From positions 1 through 64,000 of the forward strand of contig NZ_WBKM01000366.1 of the NCBI RefSeq assembly GCF_015714725.1: 64,000 nt of DNA. Direction: 5' to 3'. A program made the position numbers and the translations under genes. The first letter of the stretch is position 1; each line of letters begins with the position of its first letter. Below, one piece after another: positions 44,103-53,213 of the stretch. The DNA comes from Nostoc sp. WHI. GTDB lineage: Bacteria; Cyanobacteriota; Cyanobacteriia; Cyanobacteriales; Nostocaceae. Below the pieces are notes generated by a model. That model saw only the letters and a list, made by a program, of their open reading frames with translations, did no database searches and was not told the DNA's origin.

Positions 44103-44693
44103 ATGGTGTCTTTGTACACAAGCTTATCTAGCTCAAGTAGTAATAAGACGAAGCAAATTTTTGCCCGTCGGTCATTTCTGCCAGGGCATCAAAGCGGCCT
44201 TTGGGAAATTGAAAGGGGTTTTGTCAGGACTTTTACCTATCTGGAAGATGGTACAACCGTCGCTCTGGGATTGTGGGGACCTGGAGATGTCGTTGGGAAA
44301 GCTTTGTCAAAATTAGAACCTTATCAGATGGAATGCCTAACTAAAGTAGAGGCGACAGTCTTACCTTTAGAAGAGTGGACTCAATTAACAGAAACTCTAC
44401 TTGCTCATATTCAACAGGCTCAAGAATTGATGGTTATTCGTAGCCATAAAAAAGTTGATACCATGCTCATCAAGCTGTTGGCATGGTTATCCAAAAAATT
44501 TGGTTCGGAAGTTGAAAAAGGACGTTTAATAGATATGCGTCTGACTCATGAAGACCTGGCCCAAATGCTCGGTTCAACTCGTGTGACCATCACTCGCGTT
44601 CTTGGGCAATTTGAGCAAGAGGGCTTGATTGATCGCCTTTCTCTACATCGAATTGTGCTGCGAGAAGAAGAGATTTGGTATTATGAAATTTAG
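44103..44693 (+). CDS. Crp/Fnr-family transcriptional regulator (CysR-like candidate)
   Basis: About 196 residues from the ATG at 44103; an upstream TTG at 44079 is in frame. The N-terminal cyclic-nucleotide-like beta barrel (GFVRTFTYLEDGTTVALGLWGPGDVVG) lacks the cAMP-contact residues as far as I can see. The C-terminal HTH is THEDLAQMLGSTRVTITRVL. Synechococcus CysR is a Crp-family regulator of similar length encoded among sulfate-transport genes, and this gene sits between cysE and the sulfate transporter cluster. The CysR assignment rests on context. Confidence 0.82.
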   Translation: MVSLYTSLSSSSSNKTKQIFARRSFLPGHQSGLWEIERGFVRTFTYLEDGTTVALGLWGPGDVVGKALSKLEPYQMECLTKVEATVLPLEEWTQLTETLLAHIQQAQELMVIRSHKKVDTMLIKLLAWLSKKFGSEVEKGRLIDMRLTHEDLAQMLGSTRVTITRVLGQFEQEGLIDRLSLHRIVLREEEIWYYEI

Positions 44694-44734
44694 ATTATTT
44701 CAGCATTTTGAATGCTGATTCCTAAATTCTTTCC

Positions 44735-45379
44735 TTAGCGATCGCCATAGATGCTAGACAAATCTAGCCAAATTGGTAGCCCCAGTTTTTCTAAATAATT
44801 CAGACTAGAGTAGAGTTGCTTTGTTCTGCCCCACAAATCTAAGTCAAACCAACCGTCATCTTCCGTATTAGGTTTAAGTATAGCACTGGTGATATTGACT
44901 GTTAATCCATAACGAGAAACTAACTCACAAATCACTGGTTCCTCGTAATAGGTTTTTAAGACGCACAGTTGCAACCGCAATCGATTGGTTTGACCTGTAG
45001 AAATCCATTGTTGGAATTGTTCTTGCCATTGATCTGTCAGCCATCCAGCGTCTTTGGGACTCAGTTTGTTAGCTGGATTTGGGAAAGGTAGAGAGTGCTG
45101 GTTGGGTTGAATATGGTTAGCGATCGCTAGTTGCAGCAAATTTACTCCCAATCCTTGCAAGTAAGATAAGCTATTTGTCAGTTTTTGAGGATTTCCTGAA
45201 AGTTCCAAATCAAACCAGCCGTCGCTGTCACTGTCGGATGTCAGGGATGCAGCTTTTATATTGACGGTTAAACCATAACGAGACACCAGTCGGGAAATTA
45301 CAGGTTGCCTGTGATAGCGCTGAGGCACAAGAATTCGGCTGTGGACTGAAGCAGGTTCTACAGATTTAGTGGGAGACAT
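44735..45379 (-). CDS. Tandem NIL-domain protein
   Basis: 214 residues with two NIL domains: about 15-80 (YHRQPVISRLVSRYGLTVNI, DGWFDLELSG) and about 132-205 (YYEEPVICELVSRYGLTVNI, DGWFDLDLWG). They are joined by a Gln/Pro-rich linker. NIL domains are best known as the C-terminal ligand-binding domain of the methionine-transporter ATPase MetN. Here there is no ATPase. A single-domain relative lies at 49387-49653 next to the sulfate transporter. Binding of a sulfur amino acid is a reasonable guess. Confidence 0.82.
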   Translation of the reverse strand: MSPTKSVEPASVHSRILVPQRYHRQPVISRLVSRYGLTVNIKAASLTSDSDSDGWFDLELSGNPQKLTNSLSYLQGLGVNLLQLAIANHIQPNQHSLPFPNPANKLSPKDAGWLTDQWQEQFQQWISTGQTNRLRLQLCVLKTYYEEPVICELVSRYGLTVNITSAILKPNTEDDGWFDLDLWGRTKQLYSSLNYLEKLGLPIWLDLSSIYGDR

Positions 45380-45396
45380 CAGATTAATTCTCCATA

Positions 45397-45426
45397 GCGA
45401 TGCCTACGACGGGCTGCGCCTACGCA
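45397..45426. repeat. Interspersed repeat GCGATGCCTACGACGGGCTG type
   Basis: Near-identical copies at 53569-53598 and 55296-55324 (GCGATGTCTACGACGGGCTA). All three are intergenic. They contain a GGGCTACGCC/CGCAT palindromic part. Confidence 0.75.
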
Positions 45427-45451
45427 ATTTTTAGGTTCGGCAAACAATCTC

Positions 45452-45573
45452 AGGACTTACGCACTGAAAACTTGAAAGCTTGATCCCCTCAAGCAAGCTT
45501 TCAAAAAGGGGGAATCTTAAAAGCCCCCTTTTTAAGGGGGTTGGGGGATCTCGATCTCGTATGCGTAAGTCCT
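45452..45573. mobile_element. MITE-like element with 12-bp inverted ends
   Basis: AGGACTTACGCA (45452-45463) and TGCGTAAGTCCT (45562-45573) are perfect terminal inverted repeats. Inside are GCTTGAGGGGA/TCCCCTCAAGC-like pairings and the block CCCCCTTTTTAAGGGGG TTGGGGGATCTC, which is also found inside the first NRPS gene at 8612-8655. Confidence 0.75.
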
Positions 45574-45893
45574 AAATCTTACTGATGCCGTACCTCTAAA
45601 ACTCAACCGTGCCTGTTTGGATGTCAACCTTACAGAGATTTTCATCTTTTTGGCTCTTCTTATACTACGACAAATCTATCAATTTAATGTACTTTATTGT
45701 TATATAAAGGAGAATTTCATAAAGACTATAAAAAATAATGAGTAAATTTACGTAAAATATGCCCAATTAATGTAAAAATTTTGTTAGATTTTTAGCGAAC
45801 GAATCACACTCAATTACACAATCGCGTTGCTCTTACTCTGGTAAAATATTAATCAGTATAGAATAGCAACTTAAGTATTGATTATAAGATTTT

Positions 45894-47405
45894 ATGATTA
45901 GTATTACTAAATTAAATAGAATTGACTTTCTAGTTTTGATTGTGATTGTAATAATTGGTCTTATACATTTACCTTTTCCATTTAATGGAGATCAAGCATT
46001 TTTTAGGCTAGGTGCTTTCGAGATACAACAAGGGAAGATACTTTATCGTGATTTTTGGGATGTGAAGCAACCGGGGATTTTTTACTTTTATTTTTTGGCG
46101 GGAACTTTGTTTGGTTTTAATGAGATTGGTATCCATGTCTTTGAACTTATCTACATGGTGTTCTTTTCTATAATATTGTTGCTGAGTCTCAAAAGCTATT
46201 TTCAGCATCAGATAATCGCAAGTTTAGTACCTTTATTAACGGTTGGCGTTTACTATATTGTTTCAGGGTCTTGGCATCTTACTCAAGTAGAAGCACTGGT
46301 TGGTTTTCCTTTATTCATTTGTCTTTGGCTGACTTATCAATCTTTTAAATATGAAGGGAAGCAAAGATTTTTCCTACTTTTACTGTCAGGCTTTGTTGGT
46401 GGAATTGTCCTCATATTTAAATTAATATTTTTGCTAATATTACTTTCGTTTTGGCTAACTCTCTTAATATATTCTGTACTAATAAAACGGCAGAAAATTG
46501 AGAAAGCCTTGGTAGAAATCGGTCTTTCAATTTTTATAGGGATTATATTTCCGATTCTATATGTTGTTAGCTACTTTGCCTGGTTTAATAGTTTATCAAT
46601 TTTGTATCAGACATTCTTTTTATATCCACCTCGGATTGTTGCTAATTTCCAATTTGATCCAAGGAATTTTTTTTCGGGAATCAAATGGTTCTTATATGGT
46701 TTTTACCCTCTAATTTTAGCGGCTATTGTTGGGGTAGATATATCATTGCGTAAGTCTAAAAATATATTGACTTTGCTACTTGTTATTTGGTGTATTGTTG
46801 GTTTGGGTGTTATTTTTCTCCAAAGTGGGGCATTGTGGGAGTACCATTATTTACTATTGTTTGTACCTGTAGGTATTTTAGCAACTAAAGGATTAGATGT
46901 AATATGGCAGTCTTCAAAAAAATTGACTTCCCCACTTACTACAATTCTGCTTGTACTTTTATTTTTCTTACCTTTACCGTATACTCTTGTAAAAAAGAGT
47001 GTTTTTTTGGTTAATAATAACTTTGCTTTGGCTGAAGATACACGATTGAAATATCAGACTATTTTTAGGGAAAAATATCCCTTTTTTCGTTCAGAGGCTG
47101 ACTTTATCTCCCAACCAGGAAGTCTGCCAGGTGAGATTTATGTAGCTGGTGATCCATCTATTTACTACTTCTCTAATCGTACTCAGGCAACATCACTACG
47201 GGGTTGGGCGCTTGAATATTTTCTGCCTGAACAATGGACAAAACTTCTAGAGCAGTTAGATTCATCAAAGCCTCCTTATATCTTTATTGATTATGTTCAG
47301 CAGGCTACCATCAAAGAAAATTTCCCAAAAATGTTGGAATTTATTGAGCAAAGATACCGTATTTTACGTCAAAATAATAACGGTATCTGGTATGTCTTTT
47401 TGTAA
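45894..47405 (+). CDS. GT39-like multi-spanning membrane glycosyltransferase, copy 1
   Basis: 503 residues with about 10-12 hydrophobic segments. The first periplasmic loop carries HLPFPFNGDQAFF with an acidic residue, followed by YRDFWDVKQPG, the pattern of GT39/ArnT-type enzymes that move sugars from lipid carriers. The C-terminal 110 residues form a soluble domain. Substrate unknown. A tandem copy follows at 47696-49207. Between residues about 50 and 180 the two copies are almost identical in DNA (four differences by eye over about 370 bp), but they diverge strongly after about residue 250. Confidence 0.75.
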   Translation: MISITKLNRIDFLVLIVIVIIGLIHLPFPFNGDQAFFRLGAFEIQQGKILYRDFWDVKQPGIFYFYFLAGTLFGFNEIGIHVFELIYMVFFSIILLLSLKSYFQHQIIASLVPLLTVGVYYIVSGSWHLTQVEALVGFPLFICLWLTYQSFKYEGKQRFFLLLLSGFVGGIVLIFKLIFLLILLSFWLTLLIYSVLIKRQKIEKALVEIGLSIFIGIIFPILYVVSYFAWFNSLSILYQTFFLYPPRIVANFQFDPRNFFSGIKWFLYGFYPLILAAIVGVDISLRKSKNILTLLLVIWCIVGLGVIFLQSGALWEYHYLLLFVPVGILATKGLDVIWQSSKKLTSPLTTILLVLLFFLPLPYTLVKKSVFLVNNNFALAEDTRLKYQTIFREKYPFFRSEADFISQPGSLPGEIYVAGDPSIYYFSNRTQATSLRGWALEYFLPEQWTKLLEQLDSSKPPYIFIDYVQQATIKENFPKMLEFIEQRYRILRQNNNGIWYVFL

Positions 47406-47518
47406 ATAACCTACCACCAATTGCTAAGAGGAATATGGTGAGGACTTTTTAAAAGCCCTAGTTTATCCAACGACTTACAGCGTTTTTCGTCCATTTCATT
47501 TGAAACACAATCCTCGAT

Positions 47519-47550
47519 AGGGGGGCGCACAGCTATCTGTGCGCCCCCCT
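47519..47550. terminator. Perfect 14-bp GC-rich hairpin
   Basis: AGGGGGGCGCACAG and CTGTGCGCCCCCCT enclose CTAT. It follows the first GT39-like gene. At the matching place in the second copy (about 49350-49375) only a degraded remnant of this hairpin is left. A T-run is absent. Confidence 0.65.
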
Positions 47551-47562
47551 ATGTGTCGCTAT

Positions 47563-47602
47563 AAACCTTACCAATCATTTACTTTAGTGTCGTCCCAGAC
47601 TA
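47563..47602 (-). pseudogene. 3' fragment of a NIL-domain gene left by duplication
   Basis: This stretch (CCTTACCAATCATTTACTTT, then AGTGTCGTCCCAGAC) matches the 3' end of the NIL gene at 49387 onward with few changes; in the minus frame it still reads VWDDTKVND-like residues. No further NIL sequence follows, so only about the last dozen codons exist. It marks the end of the duplicated unit. Confidence 0.7.
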
Positions 47603-47695
47603 TCGCACTCATCTTAATAAAATTGCGTTGATCTATACTCTGGTAGGATATTAATCAGTGTAGGATAGTCGCTGGAGTTTGGATTATAAGATTTT

Positions 47696-49207
47696 ATGAT
47701 TAGTATTACCAAGTTAAATAGAATTGACTTTCTAGTTTTGATCGTGATTGTGGTGATTGGTCTTATACATTTACCTTTTCCATTTAACGGCGATCAAGCA
47801 TTGTTTAATCTAGGTGCTTTGGAAATGCAACAAGGAAAGTTACTCTATCGTGATTTTTGGGATGTGAAGCAACCGGGGATTTTTTACTTTTATTTTTTGG
47901 CGGGAACTTTGTTTGGTTTTAATGAGATTGGCATCCATGTCTTTGAACTTATCTACATGGTGTTCTTTTCTATAATATTGTTGCTGAGTCTCAAAAGCTA
48001 TTTTCAGCATCAGATAATCGCAAGTTTAGTACCTTTATTAACGGTTGGCGTTTACTATATTGTTTCAGGGTCTTGGCATCTTACTCAAGTAGAAGCATTG
48101 GTTGGTTTTCCTTTATTCATTTGTCTGTGGCTGACTTATCAATCTTTTAAATATGAAGGGAAGCAAAGGTTTTTCCTACTTTTACTGTCAGGCTTTGTTG
48201 GTGGAATTGTCCTCATATTTAAATTTGCATTTTTGCTAATATTACTTTCGTTTTGGCTAACTCTCTTGATATATTCTGTACTAATAAAACGGCAGAAAAT
48301 TAAGAAAGTCTTGGTAGAAATCGGTCTTTCAATTTTTATAGGGATTACATTTCCGATTCTATTTTTTGTTAGCTACTTTGCCTGGTTTAATAGTTTATCA
48401 ATTTTGTATCAGACATTCTTTTTATATCCACCTCGGATTGCTGCTAATTTTGGATTTAATAAAGGTAGGCTGATTTGGGGAATAAAATGGTTCTTACAAA
48501 GTTTTTCACCTTTACTTTTAGTGGGTGTTATTGCAATAAATGTATCCATGCGGAAAGGTAAAAATTTATTGACTTTGTTACTTTTTCTTTGGTGTGTTTC
48601 TGGTTTAGGCGTTATTTTTCTACAACGTTGGTCATTGTGGGAGTACCACTATTTACTATTGTTTGTACCTGTAGGTATTTTAGCAACTAAAGGCTTAGAT
48701 ATCTTATGGCAACCTTTAAAAGCATTGAGTTACCGAATTACTATAATTCTGATTTTACTTTTATTATTATCACCTTTGATATATAGTTTTACTGGAAAAA
48801 TTGCTGTTCTAGTTCAAAACAACTTTGCTTTGACAAAAGATACACGTTTAAAATATCAAACTGTATTAAGACCAATTTATTCATCCCTTCGCTCAGAGGT
48901 TGATATTATCTCTCAACCAACAAGTCTTCCTGGTGAGATTTATGTAGCTGGAGATCCATCTATTTACTACTTATCTGATCGGACTCAAGCAATATCTCTA
49001 AATGGTTGGTCACTTGAATATTTTCTGCCTGAGCAATGGCCAGAACTTCTAGAACAGTTAGATTCATCAAAGCCTCCTTATATTTATATTAATTCTACTT
49101 ACCAGGCTATTATCAAAAAAACTTTTCCAAAGATGCTGGAATTTCTTAGCCAAAGATACCGGATTTTACAACAAAATAATAAAGGGATTTGGTATATCCT
49201 TTTGTAA
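47696..49207 (+). CDS. GT39-like multi-spanning membrane glycosyltransferase, copy 2
   Basis: 503 residues, same length and topology as the copy at 45894-47405, with HLPFPFNGDQALF and YRDFWDVKQPG in the first loop. Divergence from copy 1 is concentrated in residues about 250-300 and 340-400, while the N-terminal half is nearly identical. That mosaic suggests gene conversion after duplication or selection for different acceptors. A hairpin (GGGCTTT/AAAGCCC at 49247-49263) follows. Confidence 0.75.
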   Translation: MISITKLNRIDFLVLIVIVVIGLIHLPFPFNGDQALFNLGALEMQQGKLLYRDFWDVKQPGIFYFYFLAGTLFGFNEIGIHVFELIYMVFFSIILLLSLKSYFQHQIIASLVPLLTVGVYYIVSGSWHLTQVEALVGFPLFICLWLTYQSFKYEGKQRFFLLLLSGFVGGIVLIFKFAFLLILLSFWLTLLIYSVLIKRQKIKKVLVEIGLSIFIGITFPILFFVSYFAWFNSLSILYQTFFLYPPRIAANFGFNKGRLIWGIKWFLQSFSPLLLVGVIAINVSMRKGKNLLTLLLFLWCVSGLGVIFLQRWSLWEYHYLLLFVPVGILATKGLDILWQPLKALSYRITIILILLLLLSPLIYSFTGKIAVLVQNNFALTKDTRLKYQTVLRPIYSSLRSEVDIISQPTSLPGEIYVAGDPSIYYLSDRTQAISLNGWSLEYFLPEQWPELLEQLDSSKPPYIYINSTYQAIIKKTFPKMLEFLSQRYRILQQNNKGIWYILL

Positions 49208-49386
49208 ACAAAGCATCACCAATTGCTAAGAGGAATATAGTAGTGGGGGCTTTTTAAAAGCCCTAGTTTACCTTATTTATCACTTTTAACTCGGCACTTT
49301 TCATGCAACGACTTATAGCGTTTTTCATCTATTTGAACTACAATCCTCAATAGGGGCGTACAGCTAGCTATGTGTTGCCATAACCC

Positions 49387-49653
49387 TTACCAATCATTTG
49401 CTTTAGTGTCATCCCAGACTTCCAACTCCAAGTCGCGGAGATAGGTTAACCCGCTCTGAATTTGTACATCTGTTCCTTGTAGTTCAAGGTCAAACCAACC
49501 ATCACCGATCGCATTCGCTCCCAAAATTGCTGCTGTAATATTTACAGTCAGTCCATAGTCAGACACCAGGCGAGAGATGACAGGTTCCTGGTGATAATTC
49601 TTAGGAATTCTGAGTCGAATCCGTTTATTGGTAAGTGTATTGTCACTAGCCAT
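49387..49653 (-). CDS. Single NIL-domain protein next to the sulfate transporter
   Basis: 88 residues, essentially one NIL domain: YHQEPVISRLVSDYGLTVNI, then DGWFDLELQG. It lies 153 bp downstream of cysW on the same strand and may be the last gene of the sbpA-cysT-cysW transcription unit. NIL domains sense methionine in MetN; a free-standing copy beside a sulfate importer could be a trans-acting sensor. This is inference. A duplicated fragment of its 3' end is at 47563-47602. Confidence 0.85.
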   Translation of the reverse strand: MASDNTLTNKRIRLRIPKNYHQEPVISRLVSDYGLTVNITAAILGANAIGDGWFDLELQGTDVQIQSGLTYLRDLELEVWDDTKANDW

Positions 49654-49806
49654 ATCTAAATTATTTCAATCCCTGGTAGGGATTGGTACAGAACTACCCT
49701 TAACCCTAATGGTAATTTCCTAATAGGTACTAGGTAGATCGTACCATGTCCCATGATTTGCTTGTATCCTATTTAAAAGATAACTTTTCTAAGCGCTTGA
49801 GTTTTT

Positions 49807-50685
49807 TTATTCAACATCTCTAATGCGGGTTTTGCGTTCTAAAATCTCCTTCAGCACTAAGGTTACCACTGCTAGCAGCGCCAACAGTACAGCCGCAGAG
49901 AAGGCAGCTTCGGTTTCATATTGTTTGTAAGCCTCTTCTACAAACAGTGGTAGGCTCTGAGTTTCGTCAGCAATGTTGCCAGATACCACCGAAACCGCCC
50001 CGAATTCACCCATTGCTCTGGCATTGGTCAAAATTAAACCGTAGAGTAAGCCCCAACGAATACTAGGTAAGGTAACGCGCCAAAATATTTGCCAATCTTT
50101 CGCACCTAAAGTTCTAGCAGCTTCTTCTTGATCCTTACCAAATTCTTCTAAAACAGGAATCACTTCCCGCGCCACAAAGGGCATACTCACGAAGGCTGTA
50201 GCTAGCACCATACCTGGAAAGGCAAAGATAATCTTGATATCATGAGCCTGGAGCCAAGGGCCAAACCATCCATTGCGTCCGTAAAGTAGCACAATCATCA
50301 ATCCTGCGACTACGGGCGAGATTGAAAAGGGGAGGTCAATAATGCTCAAAACTATGGCGCGTCCAGGAAATTTGTGCCGAGCGATCGCCCAAGCTGCACA
50401 CAACCCAAATACAGTATTTACAGGTAGAGAAATCAAAGCTAGCAACAGTGTCAGCCAAGCTGCATGGAGAAAAGCTGGTCGCGTCAAGTTGGACAGAAAT
50501 GGCCCAAATCCTTTGCTGAAGGCTTGGACAAAAACGTTAATTGACGGGATGTATTGAACTAAGGCTAAATAGGCGATCGCTACACCAATTAAAACTATTG
50601 GCACCCAACTCTTTTGCTCTTTAACAGGCTTGGCTGTATCTGTATCAGATGCAGATGAGTGAAAACTTGGCTTATCTACTGTCAT
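49807..50685 (-). CDS. cysW: Sulfate ABC transporter permease CysW
   Basis: 292 residues with a polar N-terminal tail and six membrane segments. The EAA loop [20 protein letters not shown] contacts the ATPase, and the [11 protein letters not shown] and [13 protein letters not shown] blocks are typical of CysW. It overlaps the end of cysT by 14 bp. With CysT it forms the membrane channel of the sulfate/thiosulfate importer. The ATPase gene cysA is not in this window. Confidence 0.93.
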   Translation of the reverse strand: MTVDKPSFHSSASDTDTAKPVKEQKSWVPIVLIGVAIAYLALVQYIPSINVFVQAFSKGFGPFLSNLTRPAFLHAAWLTLLLALISLPVNTVFGLCAAWAIARHKFPGRAIVLSIIDLPFSISPVVAGLMIVLLYGRNGWFGPWLQAHDIKIIFAFPGMVLATAFVSMPFVAREVIPVLEEFGKDQEEAARTLGAKDWQIFWRVTLPSIRWGLLYGLILTNARAMGEFGAVSVVSGNIADETQSLPLFVEEAYKQYETEAAFSAAVLLALLAVVTLVLKEILERKTRIRDVE

Positions 50686-51532
50686 ATCGCCTTGCCCATG
50701 CTTGTAAGAAATTAATTGCCAATAGCATTACCAATGAAATTAATAGTAAAACTATGCCAATTACTGTTGCACCAGAATAGTCATATTGTTCTAATCGCTG
50801 GAAAATCAGCACAGGTGCGATTAAATCTTGGAATGGTGTATTGGAAGAGATAATTACAGTGGAACCATACTCACCAACTGCACGGGAGAAACCCAAGGCA
50901 ACACCAGTTAAAATTGTCGGAAATAAAGGCGGCAAAATCACTTTCCAGAAAGTCTGCCATTGAGAAGCACCTAAACACCAGGAGGCTTCTTCAATTTCAT
51001 GTTCCATTTCCTGAAGCACGGGTTGCACAGTTCTCACGATAAAAGGTAGTGAGATAAATATCATTGCTACCGCTACTCCCGTGCGGGTGAAAGACACCTT
51101 AATTCCCAGTGGTGCTAGTAGCGAACCTATCCAGCCATTATCGCTGTAAACTGTTGCCAGGGTTAACCCTGCTACCGAAGTTGGCAGGGCAAAGGGTAAA
51201 TCTACGGTGGCGTCAATCAAGCGTTTTAAGGGAAAGTCGTAGCGAACCAAAACCCAAGCAATCAAAGTACCAAAAACACCATTGAGTAAGGCAGCAAATA
51301 TTGCCGTGACAAACGTGACATTATATGTTGCCAATGCTATATCACTGGTTGCGATCGCCCAAAATCTTGCCGGAGTTTCCGTACTCGCTTTCAGGAACAT
51401 GGCAATCATCGGGATAAATAACATCACTGTCAGGTATCCTATGGTGATTCGCCAAGTCCAAGGAATTCGCTGCAATGTCTTCCAGAATGGTGTTTTGGGT
51501 TCAGCTTCTACAGAAGAAGATATAGTCGTCAC
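50672..51532 (-). CDS. cysT: Sulfate ABC transporter permease CysT
   Basis: About 286 residues, six membrane segments, EAA loop [20 protein letters not shown], and the family blocks [18 protein letters not shown] and [16 protein letters not shown] at 51553 would add seven residues; the GTG at 51532 has GGAG nine bases upstream and is preferred. The stop overlaps the cysW start, showing translational coupling. The sbpA gene lies upstream. Confidence 0.92.
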   Translation of the reverse strand: MTTISSSVEAEPKTPFWKTLQRIPWTWRITIGYLTVMLFIPMIAMFLKASTETPARFWAIATSDIALATYNVTFVTAIFAALLNGVFGTLIAWVLVRYDFPLKRLIDATVDLPFALPTSVAGLTLATVYSDNGWIGSLLAPLGIKVSFTRTGVAVAMIFISLPFIVRTVQPVLQEMEHEIEEASWCLGASQWQTFWKVILPPLFPTILTGVALGFSRAVGEYGSTVIISSNTPFQDLIAPVLIFQRLEQYDYSGATVIGIVLLLISLVMLLAINFLQAWARRYDSR

Positions 51533-51606
51533 GTCGCTTTGCTCCAAATTCAAAATAACTTGTTTGTCAGTATTCGTAATTAGTAATTAAATTAATTGCT
51601 CTGTCC

Positions 51607-51706
51607 TTCAATTACGAATTACGAATTACGTTAGCGTAGCGGTAGCGATAGCGTAGCGGTAGCGAGTCATCGAGCGTCGGAACGAGCGTCATTACGAATT
51701 ATTTAA
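51607..51706. repeat. Interspersed repeat ending at the sbpA stop codon
   Basis: Same blocks as at 3043-3141 (ATTACGAATTACG, TTAGCGTAGCGGTAGCG, GAGCGTCGGAACGAGCGTC), with the TAGCGTAGCGG part doubled. It separates sbpA from cysT. Confidence 0.75.
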
Positions 51707-52852
51707 TTACCGTTTCTTTTGAGCTTGAATCTTGTCAAAAATTGCCCCATCCGCGAAGAACTTTTTATCAATTGCTTCCCAACCGCCGAAGTCTGCAACT
51801 ATACCTAAAGTTTTCACCTTGGGAAATTTATCTGTAGCTTCTTTAGTTTGAGCCACTTCTTCATTACCGGGACGGAATCCTAATTTGACAAACTCTTGCT
51901 GCGCTTCTGGTGTATAGAGGTATTTGACAAAACCTTCAGCAACTTCGCGGTTGCCGTGCTTATCGACATTTTTATCTACCACGGCGATCGGGTTGTCAAT
52001 GGATATGTTCACATCAGGAATGATATAATCAACCTTCTCGCCTTTTTGTTGTGCTAGGATAACTTCGTTTTCGTAGTTTATCAAGACATCCCCTTGCCCT
52101 TGCTTGGCAAAGGCATCAGTGGCTTCTCGCGCATCTTTAGTCAGAATTGGTACGTTATTGTAAACCTTGGTAACAAATTCTATAGCTTTAGCATCGTCGC
52201 CACCTGTTTTAATTACAGAGTTCCAAAGTGCCAAGAAATTCCAGCGGGCAATGCCTGACGTTTTTGGATCAGCAGTAATCATTTTTACATCACCTGTCGC
52301 CAAATCTTCCCAGGTTTTAATACCTTTAGGATTACCTGAGCGAGTTATTAGCGCTGCCACAGATTTGGAGACAATTCCATTATTAGGAACTTCTTTCTCC
52401 CAACCAGGCTCAATCAATCCAGCTTTCTCAATCTTTGAGGTGTCTCCAGCTAGCGCCAAGTGGACTACATCTGCTTCCAGTCCATCAATAACGGCGCGAG
52501 TTTGAGAACCAGATCCGCCATAGCTTTGCTTGAAGACGACAGTTTGGTTATGATCTTTCTTCCACTGTTCGACAAATTTGGGAATAATCGCCTCGTGAGC
52601 TGCTTTGGTAACTGCAAACGACACAAGAGTTAATTCAACGTTATCTTTGCTTGCAGCCACAGGACTAGCAGTAGGGTTTTGTGTGGAAGAATTACTTTCA
52701 TTTCCACCAGAGCAGGCAGCAAGCGCCACACTCAAAACAGTAGCTACTAGAAAGAGCGATACAAAGCCTTTGAGTGAATTCAGTCTGAACCGATACGTTC
52801 TATGTTCAGCGATCGCTTGTAACCTTTTCAGTGGGCGTTGCCATAAACTCAT
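51707..52852 (-). CDS. sbpA: Sulfate-binding protein (periplasmic, lipoprotein)
   Basis: 381 residues. A long signal region ends in a lipobox-like LAAC (Cys46-47 region), so the protein is probably anchored by lipid. The mature part has the sulfate-binding family blocks LVSFAVTKAAHEAIIPKF, SYGGSGSQTRAV and GIARWNFLALW. It delivers sulfate to CysT/CysW. GGAGG lies 7 bases before the ATG. It is the promoter-proximal gene of the minus-strand transporter unit. Confidence 0.92.
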   Translation of the reverse strand: MSLWQRPLKRLQAIAEHRTYRFRLNSLKGFVSLFLVATVLSVALAACSGGNESNSSTQNPTASPVAASKDNVELTLVSFAVTKAAHEAIIPKFVEQWKKDHNQTVVFKQSYGGSGSQTRAVIDGLEADVVHLALAGDTSKIEKAGLIEPGWEKEVPNNGIVSKSVAALITRSGNPKGIKTWEDLATGDVKMITADPKTSGIARWNFLALWNSVIKTGGDDAKAIEFVTKVYNNVPILTKDAREATDAFAKQGQGDVLINYENEVILAQQKGEKVDYIIPDVNISIDNPIAVVDKNVDKHGNREVAEGFVKYLYTPEAQQEFVKLGFRPGNEEVAQTKEATDKFPKVKTLGIVADFGGWEAIDKKFFADGAIFDKIQAQKKR

Positions 52853-53213
52853 TCTATTTCCTCCACTAAATCTACAAATAATTGATGGGAATACAGTTAT
52901 ATACTGTTTATAATACTAGATGATTACATATATCTAGTTGCAAACACCCAAAACCTCATATTCTTTATCAAGAATATGGTGATTTTACCAGTTCTGTGAG
53001 GAATTACATATACTTTTATCTTCAACTATCAAGTTGCCATAACAATTAGCTACTTTGTGTATCAAGCAACTTGCTAGGGAATAGCTAATTTTTGACAATA
53101 ACCTATTTTAGCGATCGGCTTTGCTCAATGCAGTGCAACAAAATCAAGTAACGTCTTGAATGCAAGGGCAATTAATGCGTGAATTACTTACATAAACAAA
53201 CAAACAAGCCATT

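Larger units (their letters stand above)
45380..45893. other. Intergenic region with two interspersed repeats and GT39 upstream sequence
   Basis: Contains the repeat at 45397-45426 and the element at 45452-45573. From about 45831 to 45893 the sequence resembles 47628-47695, so it belongs to the duplicated unit and probably includes the promoter of the membrane protein genes. Confidence 0.65.
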
